Source: Paenarthrobacter sp. AR 02
GTDB taxonomy: Bacteria > Actinomycetota > Actinomycetes > Actinomycetales > Micrococcaceae
Assembly (NCBI RefSeq): GCF_021538675.1
Contig: NZ_JAJUKH010000006.1
Location: 62,001 to 126,000, forward strand
Length of the DNA: 64,000 bases
Direction: 5' to 3'
The position numbers were made by a program, and so were the translations under genes. Shown here piece by piece: positions 1 to 10,250 of the stretch. The stretch's first letter is position 1. The number at the start of each line of letters is the position of its first letter. The notes under the pieces were generated by a model. That model was not told where the DNA came from. It saw nothing but the letters and a program-made list of their open reading frames with translations, and made no database searches.

Positions 1-1937
<1,937 letters not shown>

Positions 1938-2071
1938 TCAAGGCTACCCGACGTTCCGATTGTTCCCCGATTCGGGGGCCGGCCGCGCAAGCCCTTCCCA
2001 TGGGTCGAAAAAGCAAACGGGAGGCCTGGCACTGGGCCAGCCTCCCGTCCATCCTTGCGTGAAACTTGGTA

Positions 2072-3058
2072 CTAAAGCGCGATCACGGAGCCTGAATCGG
2101 CCGATTCAAGTACGGCCTCTGCAACCCGGAGCGTCTCAAGGCCTTCGGCCATTGTGACAATGTTCATCGACTTTCCGAGGACAGCGTCCCGGAAAGCCTC
2201 GTGCTCCATCTTCAACGGCTCACGCTTGGCCAATGCGAAACGCGTGGATGAACCTTCCGAGACCCCACGGAATGCCGCGACAGAGTCCCAGTCCGTCTGG
2301 AACGTTCCGTTCTCGATGAATGTCAGGTCAGCAGAAATCGTGTCGGCGATATAAGCACCACGCTCACCCAGGACAACCGTGGTCCGTTCCTTCATGGGAG
2401 ACAGCCAGTTCACGATGTGGTTGGTGACAACCCCGCTCTTCAGGTGGCCAATGGCCGTGACCATGTCCTCGTGCTGCCGACCGCTCCTGGACGTGGTGTG
2501 CGCCATGACGTTGACGAAGTTGCTTTGCGCAAGCCATGCCGTGAGGTCGATGTCATGCGTGGCCAGGTCCTTAACCACCCCCACATCTGCAATGCGCGAG
2601 GGGAACGGCCCCTGGCGCCGAGTGGAAATCTGGTAAACCTCGCCGAGGTCTCCGTTGCCCAACCTGTCGCGAAGGCTTTGCAGTGACGGGTTGAACCGCT
2701 CGATGTGACCAACCGCGCCAATCAAGCCACGGGAGTCGAAGGCTTCGGCGATCCTGCGGCCGGAAACGGAGTCATTCGCGATGGGCTTTTCGACGAGGCA
2801 GTGCACGCCGGCCTCGGCGAGCTTCAGTGCCACTTCCTCGTGAAGAACCGTTGGCACAGCAGCAACAGCCATGTCAATGCCCTGCTCAATCAGTTCATCC
2901 ACGGAGCCGCAGACGGTCAATCCATTGGCAACGTTGTGCGGGTCCCCGAAGGAATCCGCTACGGCCACCAGGTCCACGCCTTCGAGTTCACGGATGACGC
3001 GGGCGTGGTGGCGCCCCATCATTCCCAATCCGATGAGGCCTGCGCGGAGATTCGCCAC
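2072..3058 (-). CDS. Gfo/Idh/MocA family sugar oxidoreductase (WlbA/GnnA-like)
   Basis: NAD(P)-dependent dehydrogenase of 328 residues. The Rossmann motif GLIGLGMMGRHHAR is at residues 7-20 and the catalytic-family EKP motif is at 90-92 (K91). The start is GTG at 3058, overlapping the stop of the upstream aminotransferase gene by one base. Oxidoreductase, DegT aminotransferase and hexapeptide N-acetyltransferase together form the trio that installs a 3-acetamido group on a UDP-amino sugar (WlbA/WlbC/WlbB, or GnnA/GnnB for UDP-GlcNAc3N). On that model this enzyme oxidises C3 of a UDP-GlcNAc or UDP-GlcNAcA precursor. The substrate is inferred from neighbours only. Confidence 0.85.
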   Translation of the reverse strand: MANLRAGLIGLGMMGRHHARVIRELEGVDLVAVADSFGDPHNVANGLTVCGSVDELIEQGIDMAVAAVPTVLHEEVALKLAEAGVHCLVEKPIANDSVSGRRIAEAFDSRGLIGAVGHIERFNPSLQSLRDRLGNGDLGEVYQISTRRQGPFPSRIADVGVVKDLATHDIDLTAWLAQSNFVNVMAHTTSRSGRQHEDMVTAIGHLKSGVVTNHIVNWLSPMKERTTVVLGERGAYIADTISADLTFIENGTFQTDWDSVAAFRGVSEGSSTRFALAKREPLKMEHEAFRDAVLGKSMNIVTMAEGLETLRVAEAVLESADSGSVIAL

Positions 3059-4149
3059 TAGCTGCCTGCCTTTGCAACGGCGTTGACCGCGGCAACGATC
3101 CGGTCAAGGTCGTCCTGGCTCAACGACGGGTGAACCGGGAGCGAAAGCACGCTTGCCGCCGCTTCCTCGGTAACCGGCAGGTCATCGGAGGTCTGGAACG
3201 GAGCGAGCCGGTGGTTGGGGATGGGGTAATAGACGCCACAGCCCACGTTGTACTCCTCGCGGAGTGCCTTCGCGAAGCCGTCGCGGTCCTCTGCGATGCG
3301 GATGGTGTACTGGTGGTAGACGTGCTCGTAGCCGTCCGCAACCTTGGGAGTGACGACGCCCTCAATGTTGGCGTCGAAGAAGGCTGCGTTTTCCTGGCGT
3401 GTCTTCGTCCAGGCTTCGACCTTGGTCAACTGCACGCGACCAATTGCAGCATGGATATTGGTCATCCGGCAGTTGAAGCCGACCAGTTCGTTCTCGTACT
3501 GCCGTTCCATGCCCTGGTTACGCAGCAGCCGAAGCCGGCGCTCGACGTCGGCCAGGCCCGTGCTCACCATGCCGCCTTCGCCGGACGTCATGTTCTTGGT
3601 GGGGTAAAGGCTGAACATTGCGAAGTCGCCGAACGTACCGACCTTGCGTCCGTTGACGGCCGCGCCGTGGGCCTGTGCAGCGTCCTCGAAGACCTTGACG
3701 CCGTGCTTTGCCGCGAGTGCGCCAATGCCGTCAACATCGAAAGGGTGTCCGTAGAGGTGGACAGGCATGATGGCAGCCGTACGATCCGTGATCTTCGACT
3801 CGACCGAAGCGGGGTCCAGCGTGTAGTAGTCCGGGTCGACGTCGGCGAAGACGGGCGTCGCGCCGGTCAATGCCACGGAGTTCGCGGTGGCAGCAAAGGT
3901 AAAGGACGGAACGATGACTTCGTCCCCGGCACCGATACCGGCAGCCAGGAGGCCCAGGTGCAAACCGGAGGTGCCGGAGTTAACCGCCACCGCTGCCCTG
4001 CCGTCGAGGAGGACCTGCGAGAACTCCTGCTCGAAGGTTGCCACCTCCGACCCCTGGGCGAGCTGGCCGGAAGCCAGCACGGCGTCTACGGCCTTCCGCT
4101 CGTCTTCGCCAATGATGGGCTTTGCGGGGGGAATGAATTCGGGGCTCAT
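3058..4149 (-). CDS. DegT/DnrJ/EryC1 PLP-dependent sugar aminotransferase (WlbC/WbpE-like)
   Basis: A 363-residue fold-type I aminotransferase that probably transfers an amino group from glutamate to a 3-keto UDP-sugar. The PLP lysine is K185 in LYPTKNMTSGEGGM, and the SGT segment near residue 59 and EDAAQAHGA near 156-163 are family landmarks. The ATG at 4149 overlaps the stop of the acetyltransferase gene (ATGA), and its own stop overlaps the GTG of the oxidoreductase, so the three genes form one tight operon. The chemistry is clear from the family; the precise sugar is not. Confidence 0.9.
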   Translation of the reverse strand: MSPEFIPPAKPIIGEDERKAVDAVLASGQLAQGSEVATFEQEFSQVLLDGRAAVAVNSGTSGLHLGLLAAGIGAGDEVIVPSFTFAATANSVALTGATPVFADVDPDYYTLDPASVESKITDRTAAIMPVHLYGHPFDVDGIGALAAKHGVKVFEDAAQAHGAAVNGRKVGTFGDFAMFSLYPTKNMTSGEGGMVSTGLADVERRLRLLRNQGMERQYENELVGFNCRMTNIHAAIGRVQLTKVEAWTKTRQENAAFFDANIEGVVTPKVADGYEHVYHQYTIRIAEDRDGFAKALREEYNVGCGVYYPIPNHRLAPFQTSDDLPVTEEAAASVLSLPVHPSLSQDDLDRIVAAVNAVAKAGS

Positions 4150-4736
4150 GCCTCTACCTCTCGAAGAATCTCGTTCTGTTCAACATACGTTGCGCCGGTT
4201 TCGGGGCACACCCAGTTCTCTCCGCTGCGCTTCAGCGGGAATCCGGCCTTGCCAACCCAACCATGGCGCTTGGCCGGAACTCCGACCATCAACGCAAAGT
4301 CCGGGACGTCTTTGGCTACTACCGCTCCGGCAGCCACGGTGGCCCATCGTCCAATGGTCACCGGGGCGACGCACACGGCGCGGGCGCCAATGGACGCACC
4401 TTCGCGAATCGTGACGCCCACAGGTTCCCAATCATGGGCACTCTTCTGGCTCCCATCCGGGCCAACGGCACGGGGGTAGGTGTCGTTCGTCAACACCACG
4501 GCCGGGCCGATGAAAACGCCGGCTTCCAGTTCCGCGGGCTCATAGACAAGTGCATAGTTCTGAACTTTGCAGTTGTCCCCCATCTTGACCCCGGTGCCAA
4601 TGTAGGCACCCCGTCCTACGATGCAATTGACGCCAAGTTCGGCCTGCTCGCGGACTTGGGCCAGATGCCAAATCTTTGATCCATCACCAATTACAGCCTT
4701 GTCTGAAACATCGGCGCTCTCCGCAACCACTATCAC
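4146..4736 (-). CDS. Left-handed beta-helix sugar N-acetyltransferase (WlbB/WbpD-like)
   Basis: Hexapeptide-repeat acyltransferase of about 196 residues that probably acetylates the amino group made by the next enzyme, using acetyl-CoA. Repeats of the [LIV]-G-x4 type run through much of the protein (AVIGDG, CIVGRG, YIGTG, VFIGPA, ASIGAR). The C-terminus has an unusual WVCPETGATY tail seen in WbpD-type enzymes. A longer frame exists with TTG at 4772, but the GTG at 4736 is preferred: GAGGAAGG lies about 8 bases upstream and the sequence starts directly at the helix. It appears to be the first gene of the leftward operon, with 196 bases separating it from the divergent ATPase gene. Confidence 0.87.
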   Translation of the reverse strand: MIVVAESADVSDKAVIGDGSKIWHLAQVREQAELGVNCIVGRGAYIGTGVKMGDNCKVQNYALVYEPAELEAGVFIGPAVVLTNDTYPRAVGPDGSQKSAHDWEPVGVTIREGASIGARAVCVAPVTIGRWATVAAGAVVAKDVPDFALMVGVPAKRHGWVGKAGFPLKRSGENWVCPETGATYVEQNEILREVEA

Positions 4737-4932
4737 CGGTGAAGGTCCTTCCTCATTGAGCACACGCGACAACGAAACTCATCTTAGCTGAGACACCATG
4801 CCACGGCGTCAAGTCACCGGCATGGAGAACAGGCTTGGCCCTGTTGTCCACATAGGCCATGAGGGGTCCTGACCTCCCATCGCCGAGTGCCTATCGTCGG
4901 TGGTGAAGCAGTCCATTGCGAAAGGAAACACA

Positions 4933-7900
4933 ATGCCCCTGGAGTGCACACTGGTCCGCAGCCCCGGTGCGGAGCGGAATGCCGAGCCCACGGAATTATC
5001 CATCGCAGTGCCTGCTGGAACGTCCGGTGTCGACGTTCAATCCCTCATTGCTGAAGCCCATGGCACTGCTCTTCTTACTGTTCAGGGACAGGAATTAACT
5101 GCTCTCACCGTGGGAATTCCCCCGTTGGTTTCCGGCGCCATCCTGGTGGACGGCCCTCCGCTGCAGCCCCGGAGTCGGGAGGGCGGATCGGTCCCGTTGG
5201 TGCTTCTGGCCCACTCCGGCCCGGCCGCCGGCTCGGTTTTCCGGCTCCGCCGCGGGCGGTTCATGATCGGACGCGGCCAGGTCGATATCCAGATCCCGGA
5301 TTCGGCGATGTCACGGGAGCACGCCGTATTGGAGGTTAGCGGCACGGCAGTAGTGGTGAGCCAGATGGAAGGAGCTGCACCCCTGTATGTCTGCGGGAAG
5401 GCAACGCGGCGAAGCCCCATCAACTCGGAATCCTCGATCCGCTGCGGCAACTCGACTTTCAGCATCTCCTCTGACATAGGTGCCGTATCGCAGTTATCTA
5501 CTTTCGCTGGATGCTCGGTTGAAGAGCCCCTGGACGTGGTGCACGCATCACCCACAACCCGCCGCCTGCCCTTGGCGTTGGCAGCAGGACTGCCGCTGAT
5601 AGCCGGCGTAGCCCTGGTCGCTGTCACTGGCACATGGATGTATCTCGGATTTACTGCACTTTCCGCAGTCAGCCTGCTGGTCCCGCTTCTCACTGGCCGA
5701 AAAGAGCGGAAGGACCGGCTTCAGGCCCTTTCCCGCGCCGTGCAGGAAGATATTGCCCGACGCCGGCGGTGCTCTCCCTCGGCCGCCGATATCGTCATGG
5801 CAAAGTACCGTCCACCCCTGGCCATGGGAGCGGACAGCCAGGAACTTCAGTATCCGGCTGGGCCTTGCCAGCCAGAAAAGAGTCCGACGGCGGACGGGGA
5901 GCCGACGTCGGGCGACGGCACCTGGGTGCGGATCGGCACCATGATGAAGTCCACGGCGAATGTTCGCATGGTGCCTCACGATCCCCGTTTCCGTCCGCCT
6001 GCCATCGGGACGGCCGCTGTGACATTGGATCCGAAGATCCCGCTGGTGAGGCTTCGTGGACACCAGGACCATGTGGACGCCTTGCTCCGATTTGTGCTGA
6101 TGCAGTTAGGCAGTTTCCAAGGCTCGTCCCAGACACCCATCATCCTGCTGGGACCGATCAGAAGACTGCCCTGGCCCGCCCGTTTCCTCAGCACCGTCAC
6201 CCTGGCAGCCAGTAACCTGACAGCCATCACTGCCCTTAACCGCCATGGCATTCCGCCTGGCAGGCTTTTTGTCATCGATGATCCCGGCGGAAGCGGTACT
6301 GAATCCATAGCATCGGTGCTGACAGCCGCACGCCGGGTTGGCTGGCAGGTCATTGACTGCTCCGGCTCGGCGCCGCAACTGCTGCCAACTGTTGAATTGG
6401 GGTCATCCGGTACCGCTGGCGTCCTTCGGGTGGAAGGCTCCCACCAGGACTTCATCCCCGACCTCATCCCCGTGGACGTCTTTGACGCTTATTGCCGGTT
6501 CTTGGCGTTGGAGACATGGAACAAGGGGACCGGTGACGGCGACGCCATTCCCGACAGCTGCTCGTTTACTGATTTGCATCAGGGCGGACCGCGCAGGCTG
6601 CTGCGACGCTGGGCCGACCCCATAAGCCGAACCGGTCTTACTGCCGTGCTGGGCCAGGGCGGCGCTGGCCCCATGACCTTCGATTTCAAGATCGACGGCC
6701 CACACCTTTTGGTTGCCGGGACCACGGGCTCCGGGAAGTCGGAACTGCTGCGAACCTTGGTAGCATCCATAGCCGTAAACCACTCCCCGGACTACGCAAC
6801 GTTCTTGTTCATCGATTTCAAGGGTGGTTCGGGTTTGGGTCCGCTCGCGAGCCTCCCGCATTGCGTAGGGATGCTGACCGACCTCGCCAAGCATCATCTC
6901 GACCGCGCACTCGTCTCACTCCGTGCCGAAATCAGCCGCAGGGAACAAGCGCTTGCAGAGGCGGGAGTGTCAGACCTGAGTCAGTACCACCGTTCGGATC
7001 GGCAGTCCTCCCCCATACCGCACCTGCTTCTGGTCATTGATGAGTTCCGCATGCTCGTGGACCAAGCGCCCGGCGCTCTTCAAGAACTCATGCGCATTGC
7101 AGCCATCGGGCGTTCCTTGGGAATTCATTTGGTGATGGCAACGCAAAGACCCCACGGAGCCCTCACGGCCGACATCCGGGCCAACGTCACCTCCAGCATT
7201 GCGCTGAGGGTGCAATCCGACGCAGAGTCTTTGGACATCATTAACAACAAGGCTGCGGCTTCCATCCACGTCGGGAGTCCGGGACGCGCGTTTCTGGCCA
7301 GGGCCTCAGGTGACGCCGAAGAATTCCAGACAGCATCACTGGACGTGCCTTCCGCAACGGCGTCTTCCGGATCCGGGTCCGCCTACGGGCAGGTCCTCGT
7401 CAAGCCCGCTGCCCAGGCCATATTGCAACGCGCTGCCGCCGACGCCGGGCCCGATGAGCGCAGCGACCAGGCGAGCGCCGGGACGGCCACCATAGCGTCC
7501 ACTCTCCCTGAACTCTGGCAGGCCATGGGCGGACTGCATCCGCGCTCTCCTATAGCCGACCCGCTGCCCGATTCCATAGCCTGGAACCACAGTCTCCCCG
7601 CCCCCGGACAGGCCCAAGGCGAAGACTCCACAACAGTCTCATCATGGCGCGTTGGACCCTTCGCGCTGGTGGATGTGCCGGCCCAGCAAGTCGTCGAACC
7701 CTTGATATGGATTCCTGCCCAACATGGACATCTGGCTATGATCGGCAGCACATCCAGTGGCGTGATGACCTCCTTCAGGGCAGTGGCCGCCATGCTGGCC
7801 ACAGCCCATCCACAACCTCACCTCTACGTCCTTGACGCCATCGGTCTGTTGGAAGACGTGGCCCAACAGCAACTCCTCGGGGGCCGGGCGGGGCTGCATC

Positions 7901-9066
7901 AATTGTCCCTCGCGGCGCGAATCGTCAAGCGCCTTGCAGCGGAGTTGGATGTTCGACGCGACCCCCGGAATGCCTCACGATCCGGCACTCCACTTGTACT
8001 GATCGTGACGGGGTGGTGCTCGTGGTCCAACGCCATGCGGAACGGGATTTTTGGATGGGTAGAGGCGGCATTGCACGACATCGTCCGCGACGGCACGCCC
8101 CTCGGCATCTCTGTGCTGATCTCAGGTGAGAGAGAGCTCGTCAGTTCGCGCTTCTTCGCCGCAGTCCCCAATCGGGCGTACTTTCCCAGCGGGTCCACGG
8201 AGGAAGCGCGTTTCCATTGGCCGCGGCTTCCCGAGATCGAAGACGTCGCTGGTCGGGCTGTGGTCACCGGTAATTTCATTGACGGCCACTCCAACGTTGC
8301 ACAGTTCCGGGAAGCTCCAGGGTCCGGCGCATGGCCCTTCAAGGACCTGGAGAATTCCGAACCGCCTTTTCGGATCAGGCCACTTCCTGACACGCTGAGC
8401 GCCGAGGAGTTCTTTCGGTGCCTGGAAGAAGTGCGGCAAAGAGCTGTTGTGCCCGCAGCCTGCACCACGGCTCCGCTCCCCCGGGGCTCGGATCAGTTCT
8501 CCCCAGATGGAGATGCACGAGCCCCCCTGTGGTTGGGCGTTGGGGGCGATGAGGCCATTCCCGTTGCCCTCCCTCTTCCGGAACGGGGCGTCAGCGCCAT
8601 TTTGGGTGGGCGCTGCTCCGGCAAGAGCTCCGCGCTGGCGGGCCTCCGGCAACTTAACCCACTGGCGCCGTGGGTATACCCTGACGGAGCCGGCGATACA
8701 GGTTCGTTTTGGGCTTCCATCGCCGACCAGGCAGAAGCCGGCGCCTTGGATCCCAACAGCATCCTGCTGGTGGACGACGCGGACGCCATGAATGCCGAGG
8801 GCCGCCATGCGCTCACCGCACTGACAGGTAGAGTCCGGGGAATCGTGCTTACAGCCACGACGGGACCGGCACTCGTGCATCACTTGCCTCTGGCCGGCGA
8901 CGTGCGGTCCTTTGGCACCGGAGTGGTCTTGGCCCCGTCAACACCGCATGACGGTGAACTCTTTGGAGTAAGGCTCGACGATGTTGGCGCCGCACGCCCA
9001 GGCAGGGGTTTCGTTATCAAGGGAAAAGAGGTGACTCCATATCAAGGAGCCCTGGCAGCCCATTGA
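4933..9066 (+). CDS. FHA-domain FtsK/SpoIIIE ATPase, EssC/EccC-like, unlinked to ESX genes
   Basis: A 1377-residue membrane ATPase resembling the coupling ATPase of type VII secretion. An FHA domain lies near residues 85-165 (core G113-R114 and S127-R128-E129-H130), then one or two membrane segments at about 212-256. The first ATPase domain has Walker A G596-S603 (GTTGSGKS) and Walker B ending D703-E704. The second has a degenerate P-loop at 938-946 (GSTSSGVMT, lysine replaced by V944). The third has Walker A G1225-S1232 (GGRCSGKS) and a D1281-D1282 Walker B. The start is ATG 4933 with AAAGGA 6-7 bases upstream. No WXG100, EccB, EccD, EccE or mycosin gene is in the window. Secretion is the family role; the actual substrate is unknown. 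Confidence 0.85.
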   Translation: MPLECTLVRSPGAERNAEPTELSIAVPAGTSGVDVQSLIAEAHGTALLTVQGQELTALTVGIPPLVSGAILVDGPPLQPRSREGGSVPLVLLAHSGPAAGSVFRLRRGRFMIGRGQVDIQIPDSAMSREHAVLEVSGTAVVVSQMEGAAPLYVCGKATRRSPINSESSIRCGNSTFSISSDIGAVSQLSTFAGCSVEEPLDVVHASPTTRRLPLALAAGLPLIAGVALVAVTGTWMYLGFTALSAVSLLVPLLTGRKERKDRLQALSRAVQEDIARRRRCSPSAADIVMAKYRPPLAMGADSQELQYPAGPCQPEKSPTADGEPTSGDGTWVRIGTMMKSTANVRMVPHDPRFRPPAIGTAAVTLDPKIPLVRLRGHQDHVDALLRFVLMQLGSFQGSSQTPIILLGPIRRLPWPARFLSTVTLAASNLTAITALNRHGIPPGRLFVIDDPGGSGTESIASVLTAARRVGWQVIDCSGSAPQLLPTVELGSSGTAGVLRVEGSHQDFIPDLIPVDVFDAYCRFLALETWNKGTGDGDAIPDSCSFTDLHQGGPRRLLRRWADPISRTGLTAVLGQGGAGPMTFDFKIDGPHLLVAGTTGSGKSELLRTLVASIAVNHSPDYATFLFIDFKGGSGLGPLASLPHCVGMLTDLAKHHLDRALVSLRAEISRREQALAEAGVSDLSQYHRSDRQSSPIPHLLLVIDEFRMLVDQAPGALQELMRIAAIGRSLGIHLVMATQRPHGALTADIRANVTSSIALRVQSDAESLDIINNKAAASIHVGSPGRAFLARASGDAEEFQTASLDVPSATASSGSGSAYGQVLVKPAAQAILQRAAADAGPDERSDQASAGTATIASTLPELWQAMGGLHPRSPIADPLPDSIAWNHSLPAPGQAQGEDSTTVSSWRVGPFALVDVPAQQVVEPLIWIPAQHGHLAMIGSTSSGVMTSFRAVAAMLATAHPQPHLYVLDAIGLLEDVAQQQLLGGRAGLHQLSLAARIVKRLAAELDVRRDPRNASRSGTPLVLIVTGWCSWSNAMRNGIFGWVEAALHDIVRDGTPLGISVLISGERELVSSRFFAAVPNRAYFPSGSTEEARFHWPRLPEIEDVAGRAVVTGNFIDGHSNVAQFREAPGSGAWPFKDLENSEPPFRIRPLPDTLSAEEFFRCLEEVRQRAVVPAACTTAPLPRGSDQFSPDGDARAPLWLGVGGDEAIPVALPLPERGVSAILGGRCSGKSSALAGLRQLNPLAPWVYPDGAGDTGSFWASIADQAEAGALDPNSILLVDDADAMNAEGRHALTALTGRVRGIVLTATTGPALVHHLPLAGDVRSFGTGVVLAPSTPHDGELFGVRLDDVGAARPGRGFVIKGKEVTPYQGALAAH

Positions 9067-9091
9067 CGTCTGATGACGAGGACGGAGCGGC

Positions 9092-9592
9092 CTAAAGTGC
9101 CGCTGAAGTGCCGCCGGTCCGTGATGCGTAGGCGATGACGTCCTTCTGGAACAAGAACACTATCGCCGCGAGTGCGGGGATGATCATCGCCAAACCTGGC
9201 AGCACCAAACCGCCGGTCATGGTGGGGAATCCGATGGTGAGGACGAACAACTGTGCCACCAACGCGGCCGCACGGGTCCACCGGTAACCCCGGAACAGGA
9301 AGTGGCCTACGGCAAACAGCCACGCAGAAAAAGCCAAGAGCAACCCCAGGGTAAAAATCGCGCCCCAGAACGTCAGCACAGGCGCTCCGGTGAGCAGCTC
9401 GAACGCGTACCAGGCAGCGGCGCCCAGGAGAGCAAGTGCTTCCAGTACGACAACCAAGGAAATGACTGCGACGCCGAGCGGCCGCGGAGTGCGTCCGGGT
9501 GCCCCGGCTGTGCCGGGCGTTGATGCGCCGGGCCCGTCTTTTCCGTCGGGTTCGGGCGTGGATTGGCTGGGGTTAACTGGAGGTCTTGACAC
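9092..9592 (-). CDS. Small polytopic membrane protein of unknown function
   Basis: A 166-residue protein with about 45 hydrophilic Pro/Gly-rich N-terminal residues, followed by four predicted membrane spans (LGVAVISLVVVLEALALLGA, TFWGAIFTLGLLLAFSAWLF, AAALVAQLFVLTIGFP, GLAMIIPALAAIVFLF). I recognise no catalytic motif. The start is GTG 9592 with only a weak ribosome-binding site. The gene is convergent with the EssC-like ATPase, with a 25-base gap. Nothing in the sequence links its function to that neighbour. Confidence 0.75.
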   Translation of the reverse strand: MSRPPVNPSQSTPEPDGKDGPGASTPGTAGAPGRTPRPLGVAVISLVVVLEALALLGAAAWYAFELLTGAPVLTFWGAIFTLGLLLAFSAWLFAVGHFLFRGYRWTRAAALVAQLFVLTIGFPTMTGGLVLPGLAMIIPALAAIVFLFQKDVIAYASRTGGTSAAL

Positions 9593-9735
9593 ACTGGCAC
9601 ACTACCGGACATAGTCATCTAGCAGTGAGGGCACCGGCCGCTGATGTGATGCATCGCTCACGGATTCCGGGCATTTCGTCCGCTAACACCCCTTGTTTAC
9701 AAGGCGTTAACATGAAACGCTTGACTCAGACGACC

Positions 9736-9799
9736 AAGGGGGCCCATGCGGGCCCCTTTCCTTTGGAGCCTCTCGTGAATGTTTTCACAAAAGGGGCCC
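9736..9799 (+). promoter_or_regulatory. Two mutually exclusive hairpins upstream of whiB1
   Basis: Segment A (9736-9745) pairs with segment B (9750-9759) across a four-base ATGC loop, giving ten pairs with one G-U. Segment B can instead pair with segment C (9790-9799) in ten perfect Watson-Crick pairs. A small hairpin with a 5-bp stem (9775-9788) sits between B and C. Mutually exclusive pairing is visible in the sequence. Whether it works as RNA attenuation, or only matters as DNA palindromes, is unknown because the transcription start is not defined. Confidence 0.45.
9774..9789. promoter_or_regulatory. CRP-like palindrome upstream of whiB1
   Basis: CGTGAATGTTTTCACA matches the CRP-family consensus TGTGA-N6-TCACA in nine of ten conserved bases. 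It is centred about 51 bases before the whiB1 ATG. Mycobacterial whiB1 is known to be controlled by the cAMP receptor protein, so a conserved site is plausible. Its place relative to the promoter here is not determined. Confidence 0.5.
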
Positions 9800-9832
9800 T
9801 ACTAGTTCTCACGAATGGAGTGACTGATCAGC

Positions 9833-10081
9833 ATGGATTGGCGTAATCGCGCAGCCTGCCTCGACAAGGACCCGGAGCTCTTCTTCCCAGTCGGCAATAC
9901 CGGACCAGCACTTCTCCAGATAGAAGAAGCCAAAAGCGTTTGCCGTCGTTGCCCGGTGGTTGATACCTGCCTGCAGTGGGCCTTGGAATCCGGACAGGAC
10001 GCCGGCGTCTGGGGCGGCATGAGCGAAGACGAGCGCCGCGCACTCAAGCGCCGGGCAGCTCGCGCACGTCGCGCTTCCTAG
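9833..10081 (+). CDS. whiB1: WhiB-family [4Fe-4S] transcription factor, WhiB1 type
   Basis: An 82-residue Wbl protein. The four cluster ligands are C9, C37, C40 and C46 (C-xn-CxxC-x5-C), followed by the GVWGG turn and a basic Arg/Lys-rich C-terminal DNA-binding tail. WhiB1 binds a nitric-oxide-sensitive [4Fe-4S] cluster and the sigma-A factor. The assignment to WhiB1 rather than another Wbl rests on its size, on the LFFPVG/GVWGG sequence and on the convergent PdtaS-type kinase, an arrangement also found in Mycobacterium tuberculosis. GGAG lies 12 bases before the ATG, a rather long spacing. Confidence 0.93.
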   Translation: MDWRNRAACLDKDPELFFPVGNTGPALLQIEEAKSVCRRCPVVDTCLQWALESGQDAGVWGGMSEDERRALKRRAARARRAS

Positions 10082-10096
10082 GCATAGAACCCAGCA

Positions 10097-10136
10097 AGAA
10101 GGCCGCAGACCCCAAGGGTCCGCGGCCTTCTGTTTT
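10097..10136 (+). terminator. Rho-independent terminator after whiB1
   Basis: A ten-pair GC-rich stem (10097-10106 with 10122-10131) is extended by an inner GACCC/GGGTC pairing and followed by GTTTT. It begins 15 bases after the whiB1 stop codon. Confidence 0.85.
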
Positions 10137-10165
10137 AACGCGCTGCGACTTTAACGCGCTGCGAC
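10135..10165. repeat. Short tandem duplication
   Basis: TTAACGCGCTGCGAC occurs at 10135-10149 and again at 10151-10165, a 16-base period, directly after the whiB1 terminator. The rest of the gap up to 10250 is low-complexity GGGT/CCCGGG-rich sequence with no gene. It looks like local slippage. Confidence 0.8.
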
Positions 10166-10250
10166 GCTTTCAGCCCAGCTGGGCCGCTACGTCTCCCCCG
10201 GGTCCGGGTTACTCAAGCCCGGGTTTACTCGGGTTGGTGCCCTCCGGACC

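Noticed and set aside
3130..4479. A 449-codon open frame on the plus strand across the aminotransferase and acetyltransferase genes
   Set aside because: It is antisense to two well-supported genes that overlap by ATGA; its translation is low in any family-like pattern.
10166..10250. GGGT/CCCGGG-rich stretch considered as a second terminator or attachment site
   Set aside because: It has several overlapping weak pairings but no single stable stem with a tail, and no integrase is nearby.
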